From positions 13,352,628-13,416,627 of the forward strand of contig CM040758.1 in NCBI GenBank assembly GCA_022829145.1: a stretch of 64,000 nt of DNA, read 5' to 3'. This stretch comes from Albula goreensis (taxonomy: Eukaryota > Chordata > Actinopteri > Albuliformes > Albulidae). The notes beneath the pieces are model-generated. The model was not told the origin of the DNA, made no database searches, and worked only from the letters and a program-made list of their open reading frames with translations. Positions 36,417-47,100 of this stretch are shown piece by piece. The number at the start of each line of letters is the position of its first letter. Within the stretch, counting starts at the first letter, position 1. The position numbers were made by a program, and so were the translations under genes.

Positions 36417-38221
36417 GTGCGCCAAGCTCATATCCCAGACGGCTGCAGAGTACTATGTGCATTTTGTATTTAAAACAGTTACCCAGGCTTTATGGTCTTT
36501 ACTCCTGGTTGTGGAGAGCTGCAGTGTATACAGGTTCCTGTGTTCACCTGAAATACCACAACCAGTTCAGACGCAAGAAACCAGGTGAGATGATTGAGTT
36601 TTGTAATCAACTATATTCTGAGCTGGGTAACAATAAAAAAAAGCATACACTGTGGCCCTTCAAGACTGGGAATATGGACCGTTCCGTTATTTCCTTTCTG
36701 CATTTAGGCCCTTGTCTTTCCTTAAAAAAATCTATTTACATTATAAAAGGCATCATTTTCCGAATGGTGCAAAAAATGTCCAAACTTAGTCATTTCACTT
36801 TGCATGAATGCTAAGAATGGCTCACTGAATAAGTTATTTGACTCATTAAGTCAAATGGATTGGGAACAACGTGCGATAAGAGCTAGATAAGAGCCGCTGT
36901 GTGATAGATAAATAAATAAATAATAGAAAGTACACAAATCCCTGCAGGAGCTGAGTCTGTCATGGCTGAAATATGCAGTAGTGGCTCACTCTTTGCCCTG
37001 GAGTGTGGCCTGCTGGGATTACGCATGGCTTAAAGGCGGATATTTATGAGGAAGAAGCCTATAGTCGATTTTATCGTGGCTGTGTGCCACTGTAGAATAT
37101 TGTCTTTCCCGCTGGGGATCTGTCTCTCCCACTCTGATTTCAGGCTCATATGAGAAACCAGGGTAATCACGTCCTCTCCGGGTGCCGTAAATGGAAACCT
37201 TTCTTCCTTTTCATTGTCTCTGCGATCTGAGGGCTCTGACCGGGGAATTTTCCTGACATTAGTAATTTCAGTAGTCGCCAGCGATTGGGCGTGAAGTTGG
37301 CCTGAGTGTTTGAATTTTCTGTATTATCCGTATTCAGTGGGATATTATTCAGTAAGAGCTCCAGTCATCTGGTTTGGCCCGCCAGGCCTTGTACAATTTG
37401 CCAGTGCATTTTTTTACAAGTGGATAATTTTCCTCATCTTAGTGTTGGCTCATATTTTCGCAAGAGCCCAGTGAAACTTTAAAGACAAAGGAAGAGTGAC
37501 ATTTGTAAGTCCTGTGTTATGCAAAAGGGTCATTACCAACCCTGTAATTTGGCACGTTCAGTGTAGCACTTCATCCACAGGAACATTTCCCCTGAAGTGC
37601 ATGCATAATGGCACACTCATGATTAGTATACAGTCTCTGAACTCCACCCTCTGGAACTTGGAAACCAAACATGGCCGAGTAACAGGGTTTGGCAGCCATA
37701 TTGTGCATATCTTCCTCAGTTTACGGCTTCCCTCCCTAGTCACGATTGCACCTGAGGGTGCTTGCAACTTTTGATTGTCTTTGGCGCCTCCTTGTGGAGT
37801 ATCTGTGTTTATACATGCTCTAATATGAGTTGTACACACAAGCTGTGCATTCTACACTATAAATATCCCCTCATCAGAAGCATAAATAGTGTAATATTTA
37901 GACCATGTTTTCTCTGCCTTTGTTTTTTGTTGTTTCGGTTTTGTTGATACTGTTACACTGGAAATAATACACTAAATAAAGTGTCACAGATCTACATTCA
38001 TACCTTGTAGAGCAAACACTATAACCGAAGCAGTAGCATACTTCAGCGTTATTTTGTTTTCAGTCTTTAAGCGAAACAGGCAAATAGTGTTGTGTGTAGG
38101 GAAACAGGCTGATTGTGTGTGCTGTATGGTGATAGATGGCTTGCGTTGGGTGTGGGTGTTTGTACACTGTAACAGTCGTTTGTGGCTGAAAGTTTAACAT
38201 GTTGTTTCTTGTTCTCCCAAG
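36417..38221 (+). other. FBXO41: FBXO41 intron 5
   Basis: About 1.8 kb. The exon 5 frame remains open for a further 130 codons (to 36814), which covers the possible longer exon form ending at 36584. The remainder is noncoding and AT-rich, with no repeats of note. Confidence 0.65.
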
Positions 38222-38460
38222 GCCGTTCAGAAGGTGGCTGCAAGCCTTGCCGCCATGACAAGGGCAGCCCTTCCAAGTCCAATGAGGTGATCAGCCCCGA
38301 GGTGTTGAAGATGAGGGCAGCCCTCTTCTGCATCTTCACCTACCTGGACACTAAGACACTGCTGAGGGCCGCTGAGGTCTGCCGGGACTGGAAATTTGTT
38401 GCCCGACACCCGGCCGTGTGGACCCGTGTCCTGCTGGAGAATGCCCGAATTTCCTCCAAG
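38222..38460 (+). CDS. FBXO41: FBXO41 coding exon 6: F-box
   Basis: Completes codon 510 and encodes residues 511-589. The conserved SPSKSNEVISPEVLKM (525-540) leads into the F-box, RAALFCIFTYLDTKTLLRAA (541-560) then EVCRDWKFVARHPAVW (561-576). The hydrophobic Leu/Ile/Phe spacing, the V-CRDW core and the final A-V-W are typical. This motif binds Skp1 and so links the protein to Cul1 in the SCF ligase. The acceptor is GTTCTCCCAAG|G, phase 1, compatible with either exon 5 or exon 4. The donor is TCCAAG|GTATTG, phase 0. Confidence 0.95.
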
Positions 38461-38883
38461 GTATTGCCAACCTCGGGGCACTGCCAGTCAAGGGAAGCTC
38501 ACAGCAGAGAAAAATATGCCTTATTCTTCAACTGATCAGTGCAAAAGCAGAATATCTGGCTATTATACATTTTCAGTTGTGAGAAAATGTGTTTACTTAT
38601 TGTGCTGACTTTGTTCTGTATAGTATAGACCAATTTATTGTTGTAGACAAAGACCTAAGACAAAGTTGTTTTTGTGTTGTGGGCTTGTCCTATGTAGTTT
38701 TTATGTTGCAGACTAAACTTTTGTTGTGCCTAAGTTGTAGCCTGACACCTTATTTAGTCTGTGTTGTAAGCTAACCCTGTTTTATGTCTATGTTGTAGGC
38801 TAACCCTATGTTGTGTCTCTGCTGTAGCCTGATCCTGTGTAGTAGCTGTTTTAGGGTAACCCTACATTGTGTCTGCGTTACAG
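38461..38883 (+). other. FBXO41: FBXO41 intron 6, largely a tandem repeat
   Basis: A 423-base intron. Its last 250 bases form the tandem array annotated at 38634-38883; the first part is unremarkable AT-rich sequence. Confidence 0.8.
38634..38883 (+). repeat. Degenerate 27-30 bp tandem array ending at a splice acceptor
   Basis: About eight imperfect copies of a unit resembling TGTTGTAGGCTAACCCT plus ATGTTGTGTCTC. The clearest copies start near 38761, 38790, 38819 and 38846. Each unit begins with TGTTGTAG, TGTTGTAAG, TGCTGTAG or TGTTTTAG, sequences resembling splice acceptors. The final partial unit supplies GCGTTACAG, the acceptor of exon 7. Confidence 0.75.
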
Positions 38884-38999
38884 TTCTTATGCACACTGTC
38901 TCAGTGGTGCACGCAGACCCACTCCCTCATCCTGCAGAACCTGAAACCTAGACAGAGGGGCAAGAAGGAGACCAAAGAAGAGTATCTGAAGAGCACGCG
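38884..38999 (+). CDS. FBXO41: FBXO41 coding exon 7: start of C-terminal repeat region
   Basis: Encodes residues 590-627 plus two bases: FLCTLSQWCTQTHSLILQNL followed by KPRQRGKKETKEEYLKST. This aligns with the family's conserved QWCTQAHSL and LKPRQRGKKE segments. It opens the C-terminal domain of leucine-rich-repeat-like helices and strands, presumed to recognise the substrate. Phase 0 in, phase 2 out (CACGCG split by GTGAGA). Confidence 0.93.
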
Positions 39000-39817
39000 G
39001 TGAGAGACCAAGGGGGTAGAGAACAAAAGGGAGTCATCCTGTTATCAGCTTTACTGTCAGTAACAAGGCTTAGTCCAATAGAGGGTGATAATGATGTGTG
39101 GTCACTGGAGGACAGACAGGTGCTTCCTAGGTGCGCAGTCACATGATGGCTGGATTTCTGTGTGTTGGGTCTTGGTTTGCTCAGTTGTAAAATAAGGTAC
39201 ATTTCTGTAGAGGTGGACAAGGAGTGATCTTTATCTGCTGAGTATGCCAGACCTCAACAGCAGCAGCAGTTCTCTGCAGAACTGTAAATCTGTTGGATTT
39301 GCTCAGTGGCACAGATCACCCCCCCACCACCACCAGCAGCAGCTGCCGCTGCCAGTGCTACCAGCTCTGCCTCCATCTCCCAGCTTCAGCTTTTTATCTC
39401 CTTGCTTCAGTCCTGTCTCTATCTCTGTGCCTTAGCCCCTCCTGTCTGCTTCAGTCCTGTTTCTGTTTGCTTGTGATGATACAATCTTTCTGAGCAGTAT
39501 CCTGTCCTATCATGTCATTTTCATAGGAAGTGACTTTCAGTGTTTACCTTCACATTGAAAAGCAAGAAATCGAGCACATTGTGGAATTGAAAGTATCTAG
39601 TAATAACATGTACTATACATTAATATGAACATTTACTGTAATGCTATATAGTATATAGTAGATATATTTTAGATATAAGAATGTATTGAGAATGAAAATT
39701 ATTTGGAAGGTTAATTATTTGGTTTTTGTCTCTGAGGATCTACCATATATGAATGTAAGAAGTATATAGCAGGTGGCGTTGGGGAAAGCTTAACCGTGGC
39801 ATCTATCCTTTTGACAG
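39000..39817 (+). other. FBXO41: FBXO41 intron 7
   Basis: 818 bases, containing a short CAGCAGCAG/CCACCACCACCAG-rich stretch (39257-39350) and a T/C-rich stretch after it. Short open frames over these are low complexity. No exon seen. Confidence 0.8.
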
Positions 39818-39970
39818 CGGATGTCTGGAGGAGGGCCTGGAGGCCCTTCTTAAGGCCGCAGGAGGGAACCTGCTGATACTGAAGGTGTCCCACTGTCCGA
39901 ACCTCCTGACAGACCGCTCCCTTTGGCTAGCCAGCTGCTACTGCCGCGCCCTGCAGGCCGTCACCTACAG
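39818..39970 (+). CDS. FBXO41: FBXO41 coding exon 8: leucine-rich-like repeats
   Basis: Completes codon 628 and encodes residues 629-678 plus two bases. It reads GCLEEGLEALLKAAGGNLLI, then LKVSHCPNLLTDRSLWLASC and YCRALQAVTY. The L-x-x-L-x-V-x-x-C-x-N-L-L-T-D pattern is typical of the cysteine-containing repeats of F-box/LRR proteins. Acceptor CTTTTGACAG|C, donor CTACAG|GTGAGC. Confidence 0.94.
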
Positions 39971-40199
39971 GTGAGCCCCACTAATTACTGATTCTGGATC
40001 AGTTTAAGCCATTACACAAGAATAGTTTTTGACAGTGCTGGGTTGGATTAGCTGATCTGGGAGCAGTCATTGGTGCGGGTAGGCAGGTATACTTAGAATG
40101 TAAGGCGGATCGTTGCACTAAGCTTTACTACGAAAGAGCTTTACTACGAATGTCATGTACTGGAGCAGAGGTTAGTATTTGACTGGCTGTGTGTTTCAG

Positions 40200-40295
40200 G
40201 AGTGCCACTGACCCTGTAGGGCAGGAGGTGATCTGGGCCCTGGGAGCTGGCTGCAGAGACATCATCTCCCTACAGGTGGCGCCACTTCATCCCTG
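40200..40295 (+). CDS. FBXO41: FBXO41 coding exon 9
   Basis: Completes codon 679 and encodes residues 680-710 plus two bases: SATDPVGQEVIWALGAGCRD then IISLQVAPLHP, nearly identical to the mammalian segment. Acceptor TGTGTTTCAG|G, donor CCCTG|GTGAGG, phase 2 on both sides. The flanking introns are only 229 and 220 bases. The exon was recognised by homology and phase. Confidence 0.93.
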
Positions 40296-40515
40296 GTGAG
40301 GAGTGAAGGATGGGCAAGCATGTCAAAGTACAAGAAACTGTATTAATAATATTCACTAGATACTAGTCTGGTTTCTTTGTTCTGTTCATAACCTCATACG
40401 TCATAACTTCCTGTGCTTAGTTCTCCAATGGTCTGTTAGTGTAAGGTTAATTTGGACTGGCTTTGCAGTTCTGTGCTTCTGTGGTCAAGTCACCTGGATA
40501 CATGTTTCTCTCCAG

Positions 40516-40634
40516 TCAGCAGCCGGCTCGCTTCAGCAACAGATGCTTGCAGACTATTGGCCGTTGCTGGCCTCACCTGCGAGCCCTGGGAGTTGGCGGA
40601 GCTGGATGTGGTATCCAGGGGCTGGCCTCATTAG
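40516..40634 (+). CDS. FBXO41: FBXO41 coding exon 10
   Basis: Completes codon 711 and encodes residues 712-750 plus one base. It reads QQPARFSNRCLQTIGRCWPH then LRALGVGGAGCGIQGLASL, another cysteine-type leucine-rich repeat pair conserved in the family. Acceptor TTTCTCTCCAG|T, donor TTAG|GTGAGT, phase 1 out. Confidence 0.95.
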
Positions 40635-43011
40635 GTGAGTCAGACAGCCAGGTGTGACTTATAGAGTGATGTCATCATAGTGGTGTGAGAAATATGTCTT
40701 TGTGAAATATCAATGGAAATTCTGGGCAAATTAACACCTTTAGTATCTCATTTTATATTAAAAATGTGTGAGAAAAATAAATAACCCTGTGTACAAGGCA
40801 GTCTAGCTTGTAATTGCTTTGAGTGGGCCACTTCCATTTCAGGGTATGGTAAAGACCCTCTCTAGATTAGGGCGTTTCTGTATTTTAGCATATTGTATCA
40901 TATTTATCGTATTTCTATCATAGTGGTGCTGTACAGTGTTGTAACAGTTGTACTAAAATTAACATTTACAGGATGGCAGTGTAATATAATAGCTAGGTGA
41001 CTAGGCTTCTCATATGTTTTGGGTTTAGTTGTCAGGCATGGCCTTTGTACCCTTGAGGCACTTCAGTAAATATCAAGCTCTGTAAATAACATTATAGGTA
41101 TAATTTGTATGCATAAATTGGTAAGAGTGTGTGCCGAATGTCTGAATGGAATGCAATGCAATGTAAAGGACGAGGCTTTTGGGGCTTCCCCGTGACAGAG
41201 CCTGCTGTTCAGGTGTGAGCTGGGAGATAATGTCTGAGGACACTCTCAGTGCATAGCGGTGGCTGACTGAAGGCATCGGTTCAATTCAGTGGACATGCGG
41301 TGGCTTTTAATCTCAGCCAAGAGTGGACTGAATTAATACTCTGGATCTGGGCAATGGATCATATCAACATTCACACCACTGCTCCTGTTGCCTTGCGTTC
41401 AGTTAAGGGCAAATCATCACAGTCTTGCAGCCAAGACCAGATTAATCTTTTTTTTTGCCTCAGTCTACTGTGAGTCAGTGTGCTGCCACTGCCACGTAGG
41501 TAGATCGATATCCTAGCAACCACAAATTCAGCCGCATTGAGGAGGAAATAAAAACAGATTTAACAAAGAGACTGTTTCCCTGCCCACGACCCCAGTGCTT
41601 GTAAAAGGGAAGACAAGGGGAAGTGACATTTGCCTTGATGTATGGCATCCCCTTCAGTGTCTTAGAGAAGATAACGGCTCACCGCTGAGGGACGTGTGTC
41701 AGAATAAGCAGATGCAACAGAGTTTCCACCAGAGACCCAGCTCAAACCTGGAACGCTTCACTGGAGCTGAAGAATTCCTGCTGACAGCAAATAAAAATAT
41801 CAGTGCTCCAATGGTTTTTCTCTGAATTTTATTTGCTTTTTCACTCTACTGTTATTTTGATAATGTTTCACAGACACACACACAGACACACACCACACAC
41901 ACGGCTGATATATGTATCTCCGTATAGGGACAGTCAGTCACATTAATAAGCTCTTTACACAAATACAGCACCCTCCATCACTCTGCAGTTACATCTCTAA
42001 GTGTCTTAGCTCATGCAAGTACAACACACCAAGCAGAAGATTGCACAGGGATGATTTGTTAGCACTGTGTATATCCAAGTGAATACTTTCTGGAATTACT
42101 TTTTCTTTTTCAGAAAATAACCTTAGGCGCCCTTTGAGGAAATTTATTTCAGAGAGTGCAGTCACCCATCTGTTTTCAGTATTAGCATGATCCTGTAGAG
42201 CAGTGGGATTCACTTTTGCCCTTGGAGAGACACAGAGTCTTCTGCTGGTTGTTGTCCAAAAAGTTTTACCCAAAATCAGCAACAAATTCAGACCCAAGAA
42301 AGCAAGTTAGGGAAATGAACTAGGTTAAGCACTCCTTTATTTGAATATATTTTTACATGCTATGTAACTTTACCTTTATTCTTGGAGATAAAGCCTGGTA
42401 TTGTAAAATTTTATTGTAAAAACTCTGTGATTTGTGATTAGCTCACTCATTTTGCAGGGAGGAAGCCCCGTTGATGTCCTCATCATTGATGTCAATAATA
42501 ATTTAATATGAAAAATGACACAGGAGGGTGCTCTGACAGACAGCCATTGAAAGTACCTCAGAAATCCTGAGGCTGAAGTAGGCAGTTGTCATTTTTCTCA
42601 ATAAAATGGTGTTGAGTTGATGACTTGCCCTGCCTTCTTAGAACGAGACTGATTGCAGAGTAATAAGGGAAGCCTCCACATGGCAAGGGCAAGAGTGAGC
42701 GCTGGAGAAATGAGGAGACCAACCCCGCAGGCTGAGGCCATGCTGCAGAGGCATGGCATGCACAAACACACAGGATGCTAGTTGGATAGCATGTCTGTGC
42801 TCATTGTGAGGAGACTGGAACCCACAGAAAACAGATGGAATGTAGAAGTTGCATCCAAGTTCAAACCTCAATCCATGCAATTGTGCAGAATCCACTGATA
42901 CTGTTTTCTGTAAGCAGAAACTGTACATGGATATGAGATTAATGATAAAAAAGCTGGGCTTTTGTTTGCAGGATGAGCATGAGACCTTCATCCCCCATCT
43001 CTCTCTTACAG
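40635..43011 (+). other. FBXO41: FBXO41 intron 10
   Basis: About 2.4 kb. It contains a diverged SINE copy (about 40983-41168), a short CA repeat near 41872-41900 and the pyrimidine tract CTCTCTCTTACAG at the exon 11 acceptor. The open frames at 41595-41825 and 42638-43213 lack splice support and are not called. Confidence 0.8.
40983..41168 (+). mobile_element. Highly degraded SINE copy
   Basis: Its ordered landmarks match the copy at 10318-10513. A tRNA-like head is followed by 'GCCTTTGTACCCTTGAGGCACTTCAG', then a tail 'GGTAAGAGTGTGTGCCGAATGTCTG' and repeated AATGCAATGTAA. It is heavily diverged and partly deleted. Confidence 0.5.
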
Positions 43012-43170
43012 CGAGGAACTGCATGCGGCTGCAGGTGCTGGAGCTGGACCACGTTAGCGAGGTCAACCAGGAGGTGGCAGCAGAGGTGTGCAGAGAGGGG
43101 CTGAAAGGGCTGGAGATGCTGGTGCTCACATCTACACCTGTTACCCCCAAGGCCCTGCTGCACTTCAACA
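43012..43170 (+). CDS. FBXO41: FBXO41 coding exon 11
   Basis: Completes codon 751 and encodes residues 752-803 plus one base. It reads RNCMRLQVLELDHVSEVNQE, VAAEVCREGLKGLEMLVLTS, then TPVTPKALLHFN. This is among the most conserved parts of the family. Acceptor CTCTTACAG|C, donor CAACA|GTGAGT, phase 1. The last 30 or so bases and the donor are duplicated immediately downstream. Confidence 0.95.
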
Positions 43171-43229
43171 GTGAGTATACCACTATGACCCCAAAGACCC
43201 CACTACACTCCAACAGTGAGTATATACCA
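43124..43229 (+). repeat. Tandem duplication of exon 11 end and its donor
   Basis: A unit of about 45 bases ending CTTCAACAGTGAGTATACCACT is followed by a diverged copy ending CTCCAACAGTGAGTATATACCACT. The copies encode VTPKALLHFNS and MTPKTPLHSNS in the same frame. The second copy lies inside the 74-base intron 11, so the intron carries two identical donors exactly 45 bases apart (43171 and 43216). Confidence 0.8.
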
Positions 43230-43244
43230 CTGTCTTTTCCACAG

Positions 43245-43360
43245 GTGTGTGTCGAAACCTCAAGTCAATTGTGGTCCAGATTGGGATCGAGGACTACTTT
43301 GAAGATCCCAACAGTCCTGAAGCCAGGAAGCTGTTTGATGAGATGGTGAACAAGCTACAG
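43245..43360 (+). CDS. FBXO41: FBXO41 coding exon 12
   Basis: Completes codon 804 and encodes residues 805-842: VCRNLKSIVVQIGIEDYFED then PNSPEARKLFDEMVNKLQ, matching the family's CRNLKSIVVQIG segment. Acceptor CTTTTCCACAG|G, donor CTACAG|GTGAGC, phase 0 out. Intron 11 before it is only 74 bases. Confidence 0.94.
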
Positions 43361-44134
43361 GTGAGCTGCTGCTACCATTTATGTCACTGTTTGTCACAAG
43401 CTTAACAATCCTCTAGAAAAGGACTAGCGAAGTGGACCATAGATTTTTCAAGTTATGTCGGCAGAACAAGGAGGCAAAGGTTGAAACTGGTTAACATAAG
43501 ACAAGCTAGTTACATAATATAGTCATGGAGTGTTTGAGTTCAGGCTGCCACAGATTTGGAGGCTCTTTAAACTATAGATGTGTATGTGTATGATGTGTTC
43601 TCATCCTCTAACACTTTGCTTCTGTAGCACTACTTTTGGTCTGTACTGAAAGTACTTTTTCTCATGCCTGGACACATTCCAACTTCCATATGATCAACTC
43701 CCAGTAGGGAGTGAGCTCTCTTATGATTACCTCCTCAATAAGGAATGGAGAGGGCGTTTGGTTACTAAAATACAGCTGGCTGTTACAAATAGTTTTGAGG
43801 AGGCAGGGGCAGGGAAATATAAGAGGGGCAGTCCTAAATCCTACATGAAGCTTTGCTGAAGCAATGTAGATGAAAAAAATCAGCCCTCTTCAGTGATTCA
43901 GTGCACAGCCCCCTTTACTGTAAGTGAGGTGGCAGATTGCTCACACTAACTCCTCCCTGTTAGATAACCCTGGAACAGCAGCCTGGCTTTTCTGGCAGAG
44001 TATCTATTGTGTAATCTGGAGGAGTTAGTACAAAGTACATTACAAAGACAAACCCTCCGTCTTTACTGGAGAACCCAAAAGTGCAACTCCGTAGTGCATT
44101 TGTGATGAAAGTGTTTGTTTTTCCTTTTGATCAG
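43361..44134 (+). other. FBXO41: FBXO41 intron 12
   Basis: 774 bases of ordinary noncoding sequence ending in TTTTTCCTTTTGATCAG, the acceptor of the last coding exon. No other feature seen. Confidence 0.85.
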
Positions 44135-44197
44135 GCCTTGAAGAAAAGACCCGGTTTCTCCAAGATCCTGCATGTGAAGGCGGATGGAGTTTGCTAA
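44135..44197 (+). CDS. FBXO41: FBXO41 coding exon 13: C-terminus and stop
   Basis: Encodes the last 20 residues (843-862), ALKKRPGFSKILHVKADGVC, followed by TAA at 44195-44197. Mammalian FBXO41 ends with a similar RRPGFSKILHIKVEGGC as I recall it, so the terminal cysteine is retained. The exon is too short to stand out as an ORF. Confidence 0.93.
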   Translation, partial: ALKKRPGFSKILHVKADGVC

Positions 44198-47100
44198 CCT
44201 CTGCCCCCACCCTTCCCACCCACGCATACCCGCCCTCCCCCAAAAAAAAAAAAAAACAGAGGAAATCCCTGAGAGTTTTGAAGAGGAGGTGCAAGACCTC
44301 AGAAACTGACACAGCCTGAATGAGTCCTCTACCCTTCTTCAAGAAGCAGAGAAACTCACAACAAACCATCACAAACCCAACAGGAAGGACACAGGAGCTG
44401 ACGGAGCAGTGGGGAGCGAACGTTGAGTCAGTCTTGCCGAGGTGCTCCAGAAAGAGCATATTTTTCATCACATTTACCGGACAAACAAACAGGTGGCTCT
44501 GAAGCAGATGCTGTCCTCAGTGTGGACAGTGGAGCACTGGAGTACTGTCAACGTTTAAACGTAGGACTGTCCTACATGGGGAATGGAGTCCCCGTGTCAG
44601 CAATGTTTCTGCAGGTTATGACACCGCAAAACTCACTCAAACAGGACACATTGCACAGAGCTGGTCAGATCTTGGGGGTGAAAAAATATAATTCAAATTG
44701 AGGCCGCTTTTCTACTAGCTTGGCTGTATGGACCGTGTTTAAATCGCTTTTTAACAATGTTGAATCTACAGAGCACATCTTTTGGAAACGCACACATTGA
44801 TGACGGGAGGAGATTGATCCGTGTTCACGGCAGGATTGACCTCTTCTAAACCTGAACGACAGGTTGGACTGGACAACCCAACCCCTCTGAACCCAACTAT
44901 ATTCTCACTTCCTGTGACAACAAAAACAGCTCCAGACCACAAAAAAATTGATGCCTTTCTGTGGCTCCTCATATCGATGCACTGTGGGTGTCTGGCATTA
45001 GTATGGTCTTGTGTTTGTGTACGTGTGTGAGTATGTGTGTGTGTGTTTAGCACAGCTTGAGATGTTTAGGTTGAAGGCCTAGGTTGAAAGAGGGATCGGT
45101 ATGTTCAGACCTTACCAAACAGTGAAGTTAGAATGAATGTTTATGGGGCATACAGTGGACGTCATATATACTTAATCGATCTTTATACCAATAACAAAGA
45201 GACAACAATAAAGTAATATTATTATTAAATTGCAAGTCAGGACAGGCAATGTACCACATAAATGCCAGTGTGCTTACTGGTGTCATAATTTCGTAATTTA
45301 TCTGAGTCCATTCAAAATGCTGCATAAGAGTTGGGTTAAGTTTCAACCTGGCCATTCTCATGTATCAAGTGTGTTGGACACACTCCTATACTACTTACGT
45401 GCACACACGTCACTATGAAGAAAACACCAGCTCATCAGCTTTTTCAAAATTAACAGCAAATCTGGTGTATTTTTTTCTGGTTCTTGAGAAAGAAAAAAAT
45501 CCACTTACTTTGTTCCTGAAATGGAATGTAGAACTGTACGCATTCTCAAACTTACAGCAGTCTGGTGTGTCTACGCAGAGCCATGCCACGTGACAGGGTC
45601 TTTGATTGAAATGATGGCAAGCTCTGCAGGCCCACCTCAGTGCCTCCTCCTTCCCCATTAGGCCCAGAGGCCCACCAGGATCATCAGCTGCTCTCCGGTG
45701 CACCCATCCCATTGGCTCTCTCCTTCATTCTGCATCTTCCATCAATTAGTACTGTCTGTTTCCCAGGGCCTACCATCCATGAGTACACATCTGTATGGAT
45801 CTGTTGCTCTCAAAAAGGGGTTGCAAATAGATTGTTATTAATGCCTTACCTATATAATGTGCCATTTATAGTAGTTTGAACTCTTTTTCTGATTGCATAG
45901 GTGCCATTAAATTAGTCAGTCAGGTATAGCTCCTCATCTGTTTCAGTGGTGTATGGAACTTGCTGTCTAAAACGAGGACTTTACAATTGTAAAGCTTCCC
46001 ACAAGATTATATAAGATGTACCAATGCAAAGGTATTGCTGTTGTATATATTATATACGATCCATGGTGCATTTTATATCTATAGCCTTGGAGAACACGTT
46101 TATATAAAGCAGTGTGTTTGTAAACAGGTCAAACTGTACCGAACACGCTTTAATAATTTTGCAATTTGCAATCCCTGAGTGATGCAATAGATCAGTCTGC
46201 TCCTGACCTTTATCTCTGGAGATTAAGGGGGGAAGTCAAGCTCACATCGCCCGAAGCCTCTCGTGACTGGTGCTAAAGGCAGTCTGATCTGATTTGGTCT
46301 TCCAGCTGATGTTCTAGTACCTTCTCTGATGACCAGTGACTACGTTGAAAAAACTTTTCAGTATCCATAGGTGATCCTCATTTGATCAACACTAAAAACA
46401 CAGACACTTTCTGAACTAATCTGTTGATTATGCACGATAACCTGAGAAATATTGATTCCAGATTTAACTGTCAGAAATGTACTATTCCTATATTCCTCTG
46501 GACATCATTAAGTGTCATTTTCTGTATCCAGATGTTTAAGTAACACATAAGGTAGCACAGCAATTTTGGTCAAACTTGAGTGAAGTAATGTTCCCATTTC
46601 AGACCATGTATTAAAATCAATGACATATTCTATATGTTCAGAGGGTCAACAGCAATTTTCTAAAATAGTTTGGATTCAGAGAGGAAATGACCAAGAAATC
46701 TCAGTAAATTAAACTTTTGACCCAGTTTACTGACTGGAAGTCCTGTGGGTTGATGTGAGCCAAAAAATGAAACTGATCTTGGATCAGGGCCTGTGGTCAT
46801 AAAACATCTGAGGAGTGCTGATATGGGATCACATTACCCCATCGATATCCCAGAATTTCCCATTATGAATTAAAAGACCAAACTGATTCTATATTCCTTT
46901 ATGAATACTGGCACTGATTTAGTTTGTGCTCCTTGCGGCTTCAGGCAAAATAACTCATCAGTTAAGTTACTAGTTTGATCTGCATCTGTCTGTGGGACAT
47001 GTTAGAGGACCAAGTGAAAAAACAGAAATATTTGAATACAGCCAGAATATTTGACTGCAACTAAAACATCTGGAAACATTTGAATATGGTAAAAAAAGAT

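Noticed and set aside
43171..43215. In-frame 15-residue extension of exon 11 through the duplicated donor
   Set aside because: The remaining intron would be 29 bases, below what vertebrate splicing can remove; kept only as a duplication finding.
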